From assembly GCF_000378825.1 (NCBI RefSeq), contig NZ_KB900388.1, forward strand, positions 543,578-607,577: DNA of 64,000 bases. Direction: 5' to 3'. Source of the DNA: Salinispora vitiensis. GTDB taxonomy: Bacteria > Actinomycetota > Actinomycetes > Mycobacteriales > Micromonosporaceae. The notes under the pieces were generated by a model, which was not told the DNA's origin, searched no databases, and saw only the letters and a list, made by a program, of their open reading frames with translations. The translations under genes were made by a program, and so were the position numbers. How positions within the stretch are numbered: the first letter of the stretch is position 1; every line of letters begins with the position of its first letter. Of the stretch, positions 23,973-34,000 are shown piece by piece.

Positions 23973-25581
23973 CGACCCTCCCCAGCTGATGACGAACAGC
24001 AGTGTCGAGGCGGGCCGATTCATCGAGCTGGGCGTACAGCTCCTGGGTTAGGCGTTCGATGCGGTCGGCTAGCGGCTCGGCGTCCGGATCTTCTTCGGCT
24101 TCGGCGGCGCCCACGTACCGGCCAGGGGTAAGGACATGGCCGTGGGCGGCTACCTCGTCGACCTTCGCGGAGTAGCAGAAGCCGGGCACGTTCTCGTACG
24201 CCTGGCCTTGGGATTTGGCGGACTTAGTTCCGCGCCAGGCGTGATAGGTGTCGGCGATCTTGGCGATTTCCTCGTCAGTGAGGATGCGCTCGGTGCGGTC
24301 GACCATCGTGCCGAGGGTGCGGGCGTCGATGAAAAGGGTTTCGCCGCGCCGATCGGTCAGCGCCCGTGCGCCCTGCGGAGTCTTGTCCTTCGTCAGGAAC
24401 CACAGGCAGGCGGGGATTGCCGTGGTGCGGAACAGGTTCGGCGGGAGGGCGACCAGGCATGCCACCAGGTCCGCCTCAACCATGGCGCGGCGGATCTCGC
24501 CTTCGCCGGATTGCTTGGAAAACATTGAGCTGTTAGCGAGGACGACGCCGGCGCTGCCTCGGTCGCCGAGCTTCGAGAGCATGTGCTGAAGCCAGGCGTA
24601 GTTGGCGTTGCTCTGTGGGGGAACGCCGTAGCGCCAGCGCGGGTCGGTCTCCCGGCGGGCCCAGTCGCTCATGTTGAACGGCGGGTTGGCCATGATGAAG
24701 TCGGCCCGCATGTCCGGGTGCTTGTCGTCGACGAATGTGTCCGCCCAGCGGTCGGCGATGCCGACGGGGTCCATGCCGTGGATGGCGAGGTTCATCTTCG
24801 CCAGCCGCCAGGTGCGCTCGTTCGCCTCCTGACCGTAGATGGCGATGTCGTGGGTGTGGTCTAGCCCGGCGTGCTTTTCCACGAACTTTTTCGACTGCAC
24901 GAACATGCCCCCGGATCCGCAGCACGGGTCGTAGACCCGGCCTTCATAGGGTTCCAGCACATCGACGAGGACTCGCACCACGCTGGGCGGTGTATAAAAC
25001 TCGCCAGCCCGCTTGCCCTCGGCGCGGGCGAACTTCTCCAGGAAGTACTCGTACGTCTCACCGAGGACGTCCTTCGCTTCCCGACCGTCGTGACCGGTGA
25101 AGCGGGCATCGCTGATCAGGTCGAGGAGTTCCTTCAACCGCTTCTGGTCGACGTTGTCTCGGTTGAAGATCTTCGGAAGGACGCCGGTCAGCGCGGGGTT
25201 CTCTCGCATGATCACGTCCATGGCGTCATCTAGCAGTGCGCCGACGCCACTAGGAGCGTTGTTCACCAGGTAGTCCCAGCGGGCGGTCTCCGGTACCCAG
25301 AAGACGTTGGCGCTGGTGTACTCGTCGCGATCGTCGAGAAACTGAGCGTGGCGATTTTCCGGGATGTCGGAGAGGCTGCCCTTGATCTCAGCGCGGCGTT
25401 CGGCGAACGCGTCCGAGACGTATTTGAGGAAGACCAGGCCGAGGACGAACTCCTTGTACTGGGCGGCGTCCATAGAGCCGCGCAGCTTGTCGGCGGCCTT
25501 CCACAGGATGTCCTGGATCTGCTTGGTGCTGGACACGCCGAACAGCTCAGCCTGTCCGTTGGCGCGTTTACGTGGGGGCAC
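23965..25581 (-). CDS. hsdM: type I restriction modification subunit
   Basis: This 538-residue N6-adenine methyltransferase has the canonical HsdM layout. The N-terminal helical domain is QIQDILWKAADKLRGSMDAAQYKEFVLGLVFLKYVSD. Then come EFYTPPSVVRVLVDVL, motif I VYDPCCGSGGMFVQS and motif IV FIMANPPFNMSDW, followed by VALPPNLFRTTAIPACLWFL. It methylates adenine in the site chosen by HsdS and forms the M2S core that recruits HsdR. It lies 20 bp downstream of the degenerate HTH-methylase and overlaps hsdS. No missing residues are seen. Confidence 0.95.
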   Translation of the reverse strand: MPPRKRANGQAELFGVSSTKQIQDILWKAADKLRGSMDAAQYKEFVLGLVFLKYVSDAFAERRAEIKGSLSDIPENRHAQFLDDRDEYTSANVFWVPETARWDYLVNNAPSGVGALLDDAMDVIMRENPALTGVLPKIFNRDNVDQKRLKELLDLISDARFTGHDGREAKDVLGETYEYFLEKFARAEGKRAGEFYTPPSVVRVLVDVLEPYEGRVYDPCCGSGGMFVQSKKFVEKHAGLDHTHDIAIYGQEANERTWRLAKMNLAIHGMDPVGIADRWADTFVDDKHPDMRADFIMANPPFNMSDWARRETDPRWRYGVPPQSNANYAWLQHMLSKLGDRGSAGVVLANSSMFSKQSGEGEIRRAMVEADLVACLVALPPNLFRTTAIPACLWFLTKDKTPQGARALTDRRGETLFIDARTLGTMVDRTERILTDEEIAKIADTYHAWRGTKSAKSQGQAYENVPGFCYSAKVDEVAAHGHVLTPGRYVGAAEAEEDPDAEPLADRIERLTQELYAQLDESARLDTAVRHQLGRVDV

Positions 25582-25601
25582 TGTGTGTTCCGTTCTCTCG
25601 T

Positions 25602-27638
25602 TCAGGAGTTCGTACCGTACAAAGTCGTGAGGGTGCCGTCGGCGAAGCCGGTCACGATGAGTTCGCGCAACTTCGCCAAAAGGTCGGCCTGCCGTTGCAG
25701 TAGATGCTCGCGTTCTTCCAGATGGCGTAGCACGTCGTCCAGGCGGGCTGCCTCGTCACGGGCCAGGTCGGGGATCGTGACGTCCCGTAGCCGCGGGCCC
25801 CGCACTGCACCAGGGCTGCGTGCCATGTTGCGGGCGGTGCCCAGGAGTGCCGCCAGCACTCGGGGGGTGAGGGAGTCGCCAGGGGAGATGCGCAGGCCGC
25901 TGGCGGGGTACTCGATCACCGAGAAGCCGTCGTCGTCGAGGAAAACCCCGAAGCGAGGAACGCTGGTGACCACGAGGTCACCAGGTTCGGTGAAGGCGAC
26001 CTGCGGGTACTGCGCGGCGAGGGTGAGCCGGTCCATCCAGCGCTTGGACGACTGCGCGAGAACCTCTGCCGCGCCGATGACCTGGTGGTGGCCCCGCGGT
26101 CCGACATGATCGGGGCTCAGGCGGTGCCCGGCAAGGTGGCGGACCCGGCGAGCCGTTCGCAGCGCCTCGAAGGAAAGCCCCTTCGGCCTGATTCCATCGC
26201 GCTGTACCGCTCCGGTGTTCAGGAAACCGTGCTCCTTCGCGTACCGGACAACCTCTTGCTCAGCGTCAGTGAGACGGCGCTCGACCTCGCCGACGAGCGC
26301 GGGGCGGTCGGCGGCCAAGCGGGCACGCAGGGTGACTGACGCTGGACCGGGCGGCCGGAGCGCGGCAGCCCGGCGCAGGTCGAGGCTCTCCAGAGTGACG
26401 ATTCTGCCGGTGCGCGGGTCGTGGCCGTCGCTGCGGTGCCCCTCCGCGCGCCAGAGGAGGATGTCCTCGGCGGCGGACTCGATAGTGGTATGGTCAAGCA
26501 CGTGACCGCTGAGGTCGGCGAGGAGTACGCGGCCCTTGTTGGTGGGGGGCGGGTCCCGGGTCAGCAGCCACAGAGCGGCGCGATGGCCTGGCCTGGCCGG
26601 GTAGACGCCACCCGGCAGCTGCACAATTGCCTCGACGATGCCGCTGCTCAGCAGCGCGGAGCGGCGCAGCGCCGCTGGCCCGTCTCGTAGTTGGTCGACG
26701 AGGCTGCTGGCGGGGCCGACGATGATGGCCGTGCGGCCGGGACCGAGTAGATCGGTGATCGCTTCGACCTGGTTGAGGTCGGCGAGGGCGTCTCGACTCT
26801 CCGCCGGCTGGTACGGGAGCCGGGTGACGACGAGGTCCGGTTCGGCGAACTCCTCGTTCAGCTCATCGGCGCGCACGTCGAACTGGAACTCGGGCAACTC
26901 GGCGAGGAGTAGCTGCCGGCGCACCATGCGAGCGAGTTCCTCGTCGGCGACAGATGCGTTGACTCGCAGCTTGTCGCGGTCCTGATCGGTCACCAGCGCT
27001 GTCAGCAAGTCGCCGACGCCCGCATTGCCGTCGGTGATGGCGAGGGCACGGTGGGTCTGCAGCCGGGTCGGCACGTCGGCCACTTGGCGGATGAGAGCCA
27101 CCGTCTCCGGAGTGAGTGCATCCGCTGTCAGTTCGGGCCAGCCGAGGCGGTTGGCGGAGTTGAGTAGGAACTGACAGCTGTGCCAGGGGTCGAAGGCTCC
27201 CTCGATCAGTTGCTCGATCAGCTGGGCGAGCCCCGTCGCTTCAGGGGCGCCGGTCAGCTCGTGTAGCAGGAAATCGTCTTCGGGATCGATGCGGCGGGCC
27301 AGCGGTAGCGGATCGGCTGGCAGTGCCTTGCCAGTGAGGTGGCGGAGGCAGAGCGCGGCGCCGAGGACGAGGACCGTGCGTTGGCCACCATGCCGCCGGG
27401 CGTACGCCGCCAGTGTGTGCATGGACCGCTCGGCGCGCAGGGTATCCGAGTCGGCGTTGCCGAGCCCGGTCCGGCGTAGCCAAGCCACGACCGCGTCGGC
27501 GGGAAAGAGCGGCTGGCCGTGGTTGCCCGGCACCGGTGTGGGGAAGTCGGGGTACCGCCGGCGCCAGGTTGTAACCGCAGGCTTCGTGACTCGCGCGAGC
27601 AGCGCGATCTCGCGCTGCGACATCAACTCCGTCTCCAT
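25602..27638 (-). CDS. HTH protein with degenerate methylase core
   Basis: The protein has 678 residues and is the first gene of the leftward operon. Residues 6-55 are an HTH (SQREIALLARVTKPAVTTWRRRYPDFPTP) closely matching that of the methylase at 17184. The middle aligns with an HsdM-type fold, but the SAM site reads ALAITDGNAGVGDLLTAL in place of D-P-x-x-G-x-G. The catalytic N-P-P-F site reads VVTRLPYQPAE. VQLPGGVYPARPGHRAALWLLTRD corresponds to the region after motif IV. The C-terminal 200 residues resemble a specificity-type domain ending in a coiled helix (EEREHLLQRQADLLAKLRELIVTG). It is probably a catalytically dead methylase repurposed for DNA recognition or regulation. Confidence 0.7.
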   Translation of the reverse strand: METELMSQREIALLARVTKPAVTTWRRRYPDFPTPVPGNHGQPLFPADAVVAWLRRTGLGNADSDTLRAERSMHTLAAYARRHGGQRTVLVLGAALCLRHLTGKALPADPLPLARRIDPEDDFLLHELTGAPEATGLAQLIEQLIEGAFDPWHSCQFLLNSANRLGWPELTADALTPETVALIRQVADVPTRLQTHRALAITDGNAGVGDLLTALVTDQDRDKLRVNASVADEELARMVRRQLLLAELPEFQFDVRADELNEEFAEPDLVVTRLPYQPAESRDALADLNQVEAITDLLGPGRTAIIVGPASSLVDQLRDGPAALRRSALLSSGIVEAIVQLPGGVYPARPGHRAALWLLTRDPPPTNKGRVLLADLSGHVLDHTTIESAAEDILLWRAEGHRSDGHDPRTGRIVTLESLDLRRAAALRPPGPASVTLRARLAADRPALVGEVERRLTDAEQEVVRYAKEHGFLNTGAVQRDGIRPKGLSFEALRTARRVRHLAGHRLSPDHVGPRGHHQVIGAAEVLAQSSKRWMDRLTLAAQYPQVAFTEPGDLVVTSVPRFGVFLDDDGFSVIEYPASGLRISPGDSLTPRVLAALLGTARNMARSPGAVRGPRLRDVTIPDLARDEAARLDDVLRHLEEREHLLQRQADLLAKLRELIVTGFADGTLTTLYGTNS

Positions 27639-27700
27639 GGCTCACCTCCTCGCTCTGGCGGTCACGGTACGAGCCCTGGCGCTCGATGACGAGCATTGAT

Positions 27701-27720
27701 CTGTTATCCCGGGATAACAG
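27701..27720. promoter_or_regulatory. perfect 20-bp palindrome between divergent operons
   Basis: CTGTTATCCCGGGATAACAG is a perfect palindrome centred between the start of the leftward operon (27638) and the rightward SMC-like gene (27787). Its length and location are those of an operator bound by a dimeric regulator controlling both promoters. Candidate binders are the HTH-containing proteins at 25602 and 17184. No second copy was noticed in the window. Confidence 0.75.
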
Positions 27721-27786
27721 GGTGTAGTGCATTGTAAGCAACGAATCTGCGGTTCCCTCGATGCGTTAACGACATCAGGGGGTCTG

Positions 27787-30195
27787 ATGAACGACACGGT
27801 CACGCTCTATCAGGAACTCCGTGACCGCCTGCAGCGGTCCCAGGTACCTCGCACGGCCAGCGAGCTGGTTCTTGCCGCCTTCCGCGGCGAGCAGGTGCTC
27901 GATGACGTTCTGCGAGGTGAGGCGCTTCCGCCATCGCCCGAGTTGGGTGAGACAGCGGACGCGACGCCGCAGGCGTTCCTAGAAGAGATCCGGGTCGCCG
28001 GCTTCCGTGGGATCGGCCCGCAGGTCACGGTCGGGCGGCTGCCCAAGACCGGGCTGACCGTATTCTTGGGCCGCAACGGCTCCGGGAAGTCCAGCTTCGC
28101 CGAGGCGACCGAGTACGCGCTGACCGAGGACTCCCTGCGCTGGGCGCAGCGTCCGCCGGCCTTCCGCGAGGGCTGGCGGAACCTGCACCACGACGGCGCA
28201 TCGGAGATCCGCCTCAGCCTTCGGCTTGACTCCGGCCAGCAGGTGATGACCCACCACACCTGGCCGGCCGGGACCACCGAGCTGACCTCCGCGACGGTCA
28301 CCACGGCCGTGGGTGGCGCCGCGATGCCGCCCGGTCAGGTGCCACACTGGATCGGTCAGGCCTCCAGGTACCGGCCGTTCCTGTCTGCCCGCGATCTCGA
28401 ACGGGTCATCACCGCGAAGCCGACCGAACTGTACGACGCGATCGCGCCGCTTCTCGGCCTGGGCCCGCTACGCGACACCGACGCCCGGCTGCAGCAGCGG
28501 CGCAAGGCCTACGACGACCGAGCCAAGGCGCTCAAGGTGGCCTTCACCGAGCTGCGCGAACAGCTCACCCAGTTTGACGACCAGCGCGCCCGCGATGCCC
28601 TGGATGCTCTCGGCACCCGTTCGATCTACGCGAACCTGTCCCTGTTGGTGGACCTCGCCTGCGGCGCCCCCGCCGCTTCGGAGGAGCTGGCAACGGCAGC
28701 CGCCCGGCGGCTCATCGAGCAGGACCTGCCCGACCTGGGTGAGGCGCTGGTTGTCCTCGCCCAAGCGGCGGCAGCGATGCGTGAGGTGACCGTGACCGAC
28801 AGCGGCGCCGCCGATCGGAGCGCCCAGTTGCTGCGGGCGGCACTCGCCGTGCACCACGATCGCGGGAACGGTCCTTGCCCGTTGTGTCGCGTCGGAACCC
28901 TGGACCAGGACTGGCGTATGCAGGCCGAGGAGGAAATCGCCAGGTTGACCGCCCTCGCCGCGGCGGCGCGTAAGGCCCAGCAGGACTACGCACACGCCGA
29001 GCAGGCGGTTGACGGGCTGCTCGCTGACGCTCGCCGGCTGCTGGAACCCGCTGCCGATGCGCTGGCATCCCACATCCCCGGGGAAAGCACGGCGATGCGC
29101 GAAGCTCTCGCTGGGCTCGGTCCCGATCGGACCGCCTGGGACAGTGTTGTCGCGGCGCACGCCACGTTCGTGAAGGCGGCGGCCGACTGGCTCGCCCGGC
29201 GTCACGACGCCTGGCGGGAGCCCGGTGCCGCGATTCGTCGGTGGGCCGACGCCGCAGCTGTGGTCCGCGCCGAGGCGCCGGCCCTGGCTCTGCTCACCAA
29301 GGCCCGTAAAGCTCTCGACACCGTCGGGAGGGCGATCCGGGCCGACCGACTGGGCAGCTTCGCCGCACAGTCGGACAGGATCTGGCAGAAGCTGCGGCAG
29401 GAGAGCAACGTCGAGCTGCGCCAGCTGCGGATGGAAGGAGCGAACAACACCCGTCGGGTCCTGTTCCCCGTGGCCGCCGATGGCGTCGAGACCACCGCGC
29501 TTTCCGTGATGAGCCAGGGTGAGCTGCACGCCCTCGGCCTGGCGGTCTTCCTGCCCCGGGCCTGCGCCGAGACCAGCCCGTACCGGTTCGTGATCATCGA
29601 CGATCCGGTGCAGAGCATGGACCCTACCAAGATCGACGGCCTGGCCGAGGTGCTGCGGGAGATCGCCCTGACCCGGCAGGTCATCGTGTTCACCCACGAC
29701 GACCGGCTGCCGGAGGCGATCCGTCGCCTTGACATCGAAGCCGACGTCCGGGAGGTCACTCGTCGCGAGGGTTCGATCGTCGAGGTCCGGAAGGTCTGCG
29801 ACCCGGCGGACCGCTACCTCGACGATGCCCGTGCCCTGGTCGCCGCGCAAATCCCGGACGAGGCGAAGTGCCTGATGGTCGCCGGATTCTGCCGGTCGGC
29901 TATCGAGTCGGTGAGCATGGATCGCTACCGGGCCGCCGAGCATCGGCGCGGCACGCCCTACCAGCAGATTCAGGAAGGGCTCAGCCGGGCGCACACCGTC
30001 AAGGACCGGCTCAGCCTCGGGCTCTTCGGCCGCCTCGTACCCCGACCGGCGCTCTTTGCCCGTCTCGACCGTGACTACGGTACGCAGGCCACCCGGACGG
30101 TCAAGGCGGTGGCGGATGCCGTCCACGGTCACCGGACCATGCCCGTCCGGACGATGGTCAGCAATACCGCTGCGCTCGTGGGGCGGTTGCGATGA
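27787..30195 (+). CDS. zinc-hook SMC/Rad50-like ATPase
   Basis: The 802-residue protein starts at ATG 27787 after GGGGGT. Walker A is FLGRNGSGKSSFAEATEYAL near residue 95. Long helical arms contain a CPLC motif near residue 364 (GNGPCPLCRVGTLDQDW), with only one CxxC as in dimerising zinc hooks. The ABC signature region is ALSVMSQGELHALGLAVFLPR near 575. Walker B and D-loop are FVIIDDPVQSMDP near 605, and VIVFTHDDRLPEAI is the switch. A C-terminal extension of about 130 helical residues follows. Such ATPases act as DNA-end sensors or nuclease partners in defence systems. No nuclease domain is visible. The gene is divergent from the restriction operon across a 20-bp palindrome. Confidence 0.85.
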   Translation: MNDTVTLYQELRDRLQRSQVPRTASELVLAAFRGEQVLDDVLRGEALPPSPELGETADATPQAFLEEIRVAGFRGIGPQVTVGRLPKTGLTVFLGRNGSGKSSFAEATEYALTEDSLRWAQRPPAFREGWRNLHHDGASEIRLSLRLDSGQQVMTHHTWPAGTTELTSATVTTAVGGAAMPPGQVPHWIGQASRYRPFLSARDLERVITAKPTELYDAIAPLLGLGPLRDTDARLQQRRKAYDDRAKALKVAFTELREQLTQFDDQRARDALDALGTRSIYANLSLLVDLACGAPAASEELATAAARRLIEQDLPDLGEALVVLAQAAAAMREVTVTDSGAADRSAQLLRAALAVHHDRGNGPCPLCRVGTLDQDWRMQAEEEIARLTALAAAARKAQQDYAHAEQAVDGLLADARRLLEPAADALASHIPGESTAMREALAGLGPDRTAWDSVVAAHATFVKAAADWLARRHDAWREPGAAIRRWADAAAVVRAEAPALALLTKARKALDTVGRAIRADRLGSFAAQSDRIWQKLRQESNVELRQLRMEGANNTRRVLFPVAADGVETTALSVMSQGELHALGLAVFLPRACAETSPYRFVIIDDPVQSMDPTKIDGLAEVLREIALTRQVIVFTHDDRLPEAIRRLDIEADVREVTRREGSIVEVRKVCDPADRYLDDARALVAAQIPDEAKCLMVAGFCRSAIESVSMDRYRAAEHRRGTPYQQIQEGLSRAHTVKDRLSLGLFGRLVPRPALFARLDRDYGTQATRTVKAVADAVHGHRTMPVRTMVSNTAALVGRLR

Positions 30196-30566
30196 CCACG
30201 TCCCTGTACCTCGCCACCGCCGACCGGATGCTCAGCAGCGTCATCCGGGGTGCCCGTGGAGCCTGGCCCCGTGCGTGCGCGTGGCTGCTTCGCCACGAAC
30301 TGGAAGCAGCGATGGACCGGTACTGGGCTCGCGTCTGCCCCGAAATCGGACGGACCCGGGTGCAGCGGCCGAAGCTGCTGCTGCTCGCCCACTACGCCGG
30401 CCCCGACCTTGGGCGCCGGGCCAGCTACCTGTGGTGGGCGCTGTCCCGCGCCGGTCACCACCACCACTACGAACTCGGCATCACCGCAGCCGAGCTGACC
30501 CGGCTCCGCGCCGAACTCCTCGATTTAGTCGCGCTCCTTGACCACTCGGAGGCACCAACATGCTGA
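30192..30566 (+). CDS. small helical protein, HEPN-like
   Basis: This 124-residue protein overlaps the SMC-like gene by ATGA and is therefore cotranslated with it. It is all-helical (LYLATADRMLSSVIRGARGAWPRACAWLLRHELEAAMDRYW, RASYLWWALSRAGHHHHYELGITAAELTRLRAELLDLVALLD). The pattern resembles HEPN/SAV_6107-like proteins, but the catalytic R-x4-6-H is not clearly present. It may be a partner of the ATPase, for example a nucleotide- or RNA-binding subunit. No firm family assignment. Confidence 0.55.
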   Translation: MTTSLYLATADRMLSSVIRGARGAWPRACAWLLRHELEAAMDRYWARVCPEIGRTRVQRPKLLLLAHYAGPDLGRRASYLWWALSRAGHHHHYELGITAAELTRLRAELLDLVALLDHSEAPTC

Positions 30567-30913
30567 AGCGAGATCAGGCCATGCTGATCCTCGGCGTTGA
30601 AGCGCTGGCCATCGTCGGCGTCGTCTACTACCTCATCACGCTCGACCTCATCAGCCTCGCCTGGTCGGCGTCGATCGCGATCGCCATTCCGGCCTGGCTG
30701 CTCGCCGTGAAGGCGCCGACGACGTGCGGCGTGACCACCCAGAACGGCGGCCGGTGCGGACGCAAGGTCAACGGAGCGATCTTCGGCTGCGGCCGGTCGA
30801 ACCATACCTGGGTAGAGTTCTTCGCCCGCTTCGGCTGGCGTCGACAGCCTGACCCGAGCAGTCGGCGGAGCCGGTCTACCGAGGCTAGGTCGCTGAGCGG
30901 GGACTTCCGATGA
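30560..30913 (+). CDS. two-segment membrane protein with cysteines
   Basis: The protein has 117 residues, overlapping the previous gene by 7 bp. Two hydrophobic segments (AMLILGVEALAIVGVVYYLI and LISLAWSASIAIAIPAWLLAV) are followed by a cytoplasmic zinc-binding-like part, TTCGVTTQNGGRCGRKVNGAIFGCG. That pattern of spaced Cys and polar residues occurs in small actinobacterial membrane proteins of unknown function. The tail is Arg/Ser-rich. Being in an operon with the SMC-like ATPase, it could be a membrane effector; this is inference. Confidence 0.6.
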   Translation: MLKRDQAMLILGVEALAIVGVVYYLITLDLISLAWSASIAIAIPAWLLAVKAPTTCGVTTQNGGRCGRKVNGAIFGCGRSNHTWVEFFARFGWRRQPDPSSRRSRSTEARSLSGDFR

Positions 30914-31035
30914 CGTCGGTGTCGGAAATCTGACGCATAGACCGACATGTCATCCGTCCTATCCTGGAGGGCTTTGCCTCGGGCCGATGGCCCGGCGGAT
31001 CAGGACTGGTGTACGTCGACTGACTTGGAGACGAG

Positions 31036-34000
31036 ATGCTGTTGACCCGACCGGATGTGCTCCACCTCGTTCAACAGGCCGCCGGCCGGTGGGCAGACCA
31101 ACTGATCGACTTCGGCCCGCGCAACACGCTGCTCTACTTCAAGGAGCGACAGACTACCACTCTCGATCTTGCCGAGGCGGCTGCTGAAGTGGTCGCCGAC
31201 CTGCTCCGGGGACAGAAGGTTCGCCTACGGACGCTGTTCCCGGACCAGGACCGGCACAACACCGCCTGCAACACTGCCCGCAGTCTCCGCCGGAAGCTGG
31301 TCGAGCTGGAGGAGGAGCAGGGCATCCAGGCCGGTTGGGTGACCCGCGGCCTGCTCTGCATGGTCGGTCCGTACACCCGCGGATCCGTGCCGATGCAACC
31401 GCTGCGGGCGCCGCTGATCCTCCAGCAGCTTGCGCTGGACAGCAGGACGGCGACCGAGAACGACTTCACGCTTGAGCTTTCCGAGTCCCCCGAGATCAAC
31501 CCCGTCCTCCTGTACGCGTTGGAGCGGCAGTACGGCGTGGAGGCGGATATCAGCGTCCTCCGCGAGAAGTTGAGCGCGATGCTGTCCGAGATCGCTGACC
31601 CGGACCAGCAGCTAAGCGCCGCCTACGAGCTGATCGTCGAGGCGGTAGCTCCCAGTGGTCTGTCTCTCCGGCTCGAGCCCGCAGTGATCGCCGGCGTCTT
31701 CAGCTTCGACAAGCTTCCCATGGTCGAGGACCTGCGCAACTCGGCCGAGCTGCTCGCATCACACCCGGTGATCGGTGCAATGGCGGGCGACCACGACGCT
31801 CGGCAACAGCTGCGCACTGAGCAAGCGCAAGGGTCCAGTTCCAGTGCCGATCAGATTGATCCGGCCAATGAGTTCCTGGTGCACGATGCGGACTCCTCCC
31901 AGCAGTCGGCGATCGACGCGGTGCTGTCCGGCCGGCATGTGGTCATCGAGGGTCCGCCCGGCACGGGTAAGAGCCAGACGATCGCGAACATCATCGCGTA
32001 CATGGCCGCGATGGGTCGCAGCGTGCTGTTCGTCTCGGAGAAGCGGGCTGCCATCGAAGCGGTGATGAACCGCCTTGGCGACGTCGGGCTCGACAACCTG
32101 GTGTTCGACCTGCACGACCGCAAGATCAGCAAGCGGCAGGTAGCCCATCGCATCGCCAATGTCCTCACTCAAGCTGGCGCTGAACCACCCGTTGACACCG
32201 ACGAACTGCACCGCCGCCTGCGTAGCCGCCGGGCCGCGGCGAAACGGCACCCGGCCGAGCTGCACGAAGTACGGCAGCCCTGGGGGGTGAGCGCGTTTCA
32301 GGTCATCGAGCAACTCCTCGCACTTCCGACTCTCGATGTCAGCGGCTTCAACCTGCGCGCGTCCGAGCTGCGGAACCTTGACCGGTCAAGGCTTGAGGCC
32401 GCGCGGGAGGACCTTCGGACCTTCGTGGATCGAGGCGGCCTGAGGATCTGGCGCGGGGAGTCGCCGTGGGCAAAGGCGGATATCCGCACCCCAGAAGATG
32501 TCGGCAAGGTGCTGGTGCATCTCGATGAACTCGCGGCCGGCGCCCTACAGGGCGCACAGCGCCAGATCCGTGACTTGGTCGACCGCGCGGGGCTGGACGT
32601 TCCGGACGACCTCGCTGCGTGGAGGGACCTGTTCGACCTGCTCAGCGAGGTCGACCGCACCATTGCCAGCTACGGTGAGCAGGTCTTCGGCCCGGATCTG
32701 GACGACTTCGTCTACGCGACAGCACCAGGGAGATCCCGGCCGCGCCGCTCCGAGCCGCTCGGGATCTTCCGCCGATTCCAACTGCGCCGCGAGCTGCGGC
32801 GAACCTGTCCGGCCCCTCCCAAGAGCCGATCCGAGATGTATCAGGGCCTGGTCGCCGCGGCGGGCCAGCGGGAGCGGTGGCGGAAGCTCAGCCGTCAGGA
32901 CAGCGCACCAACTGCTCTGGCGGGCGCCGACCTGTGCATGTCGTCCTTCACACAGGTGCGTAACCACCTCGCCGCGGTGGCGGCATGTGCCCGGATCGAC
33001 GGTCTTGAGCGTGGGCCCACCACCACCGCGGCCAACACGCTCGCCGAGTTGAACGCCGAACGCGAGACGTTGTTCCTGATGCCTGACCTGAACAAACAGC
33101 AGCAGCTGTTCCGCTCATTGGGGCTAAGCCACATGCTCGATGACCTGGCCACCCGGCAGGTCTCAAGCGACGAGGCAGCCGACACCCTGTTGCGCGCCTG
33201 GTTGCAGGTGGTCCTCGACGAGATGCGCATGCGGGTCCCGTACCTCGGTCAATTCGTCGGGCAGCAGCATGCCGCGGTGGTCCAGGGCTTCCACGCTGCG
33301 GACAGCCGTCACATCGAGATGGCCGCCCGGCACGTGCGCCGCAACGTGGCAGTGAACCTGCGGAAGATCCGAGACGCCTATCCTGACCAGAACAGCCTCG
33401 TCCGGCGGGAGGCGGCCAAGAAGAGCCGGCACCTATCTCTGCGGAAGCTGCTCAGTAGCGCACGGGAGGTGCTCGTCGCGGCGTTCCCGTGCTGGGCCAT
33501 GTCGCCGCTGGTGGTCAGCCGCATCCTGCCGCCCGAGCGGTCGTTCGACGTGGTGATCTTCGACGAGGCGAGCCAGATCGAGCCGCACGACGCGGTCGCC
33601 TCGATTATGCGTGGCACCCAACTCGTCGTGGCCGGCGACCCGAAGCAACTCCCACCCACGCCGTTCTTCCGACGCCTCGTTCAGCAGAGCCCGGCTGGCG
33701 AAGACGATGATCTCGGCGACGAGAGCCTTGAGGACTACGAGTCCGTTCTTGACGTCCTCGGTGGCCTCATCTCAGACCGGTACCGCCTGACCTGGCACTA
33801 CCGCAGCCGAGACGAGCGCCTGATCGCGTTCTCGAACGTCGAGATCTACAACCGGTCCCTCGTTACGTTCCCCGGCGTGCAGGTCGACAGCCCGCTGCGC
33901 TTGGCGACGGTGGACGGCCGTGTCGTCCCTGGGCAGAGCGGTTCGTCAACGGAGGAGGTCAACCGGACGGTCGAGCTGATTGTCGAGCACGCCGAGCAGC

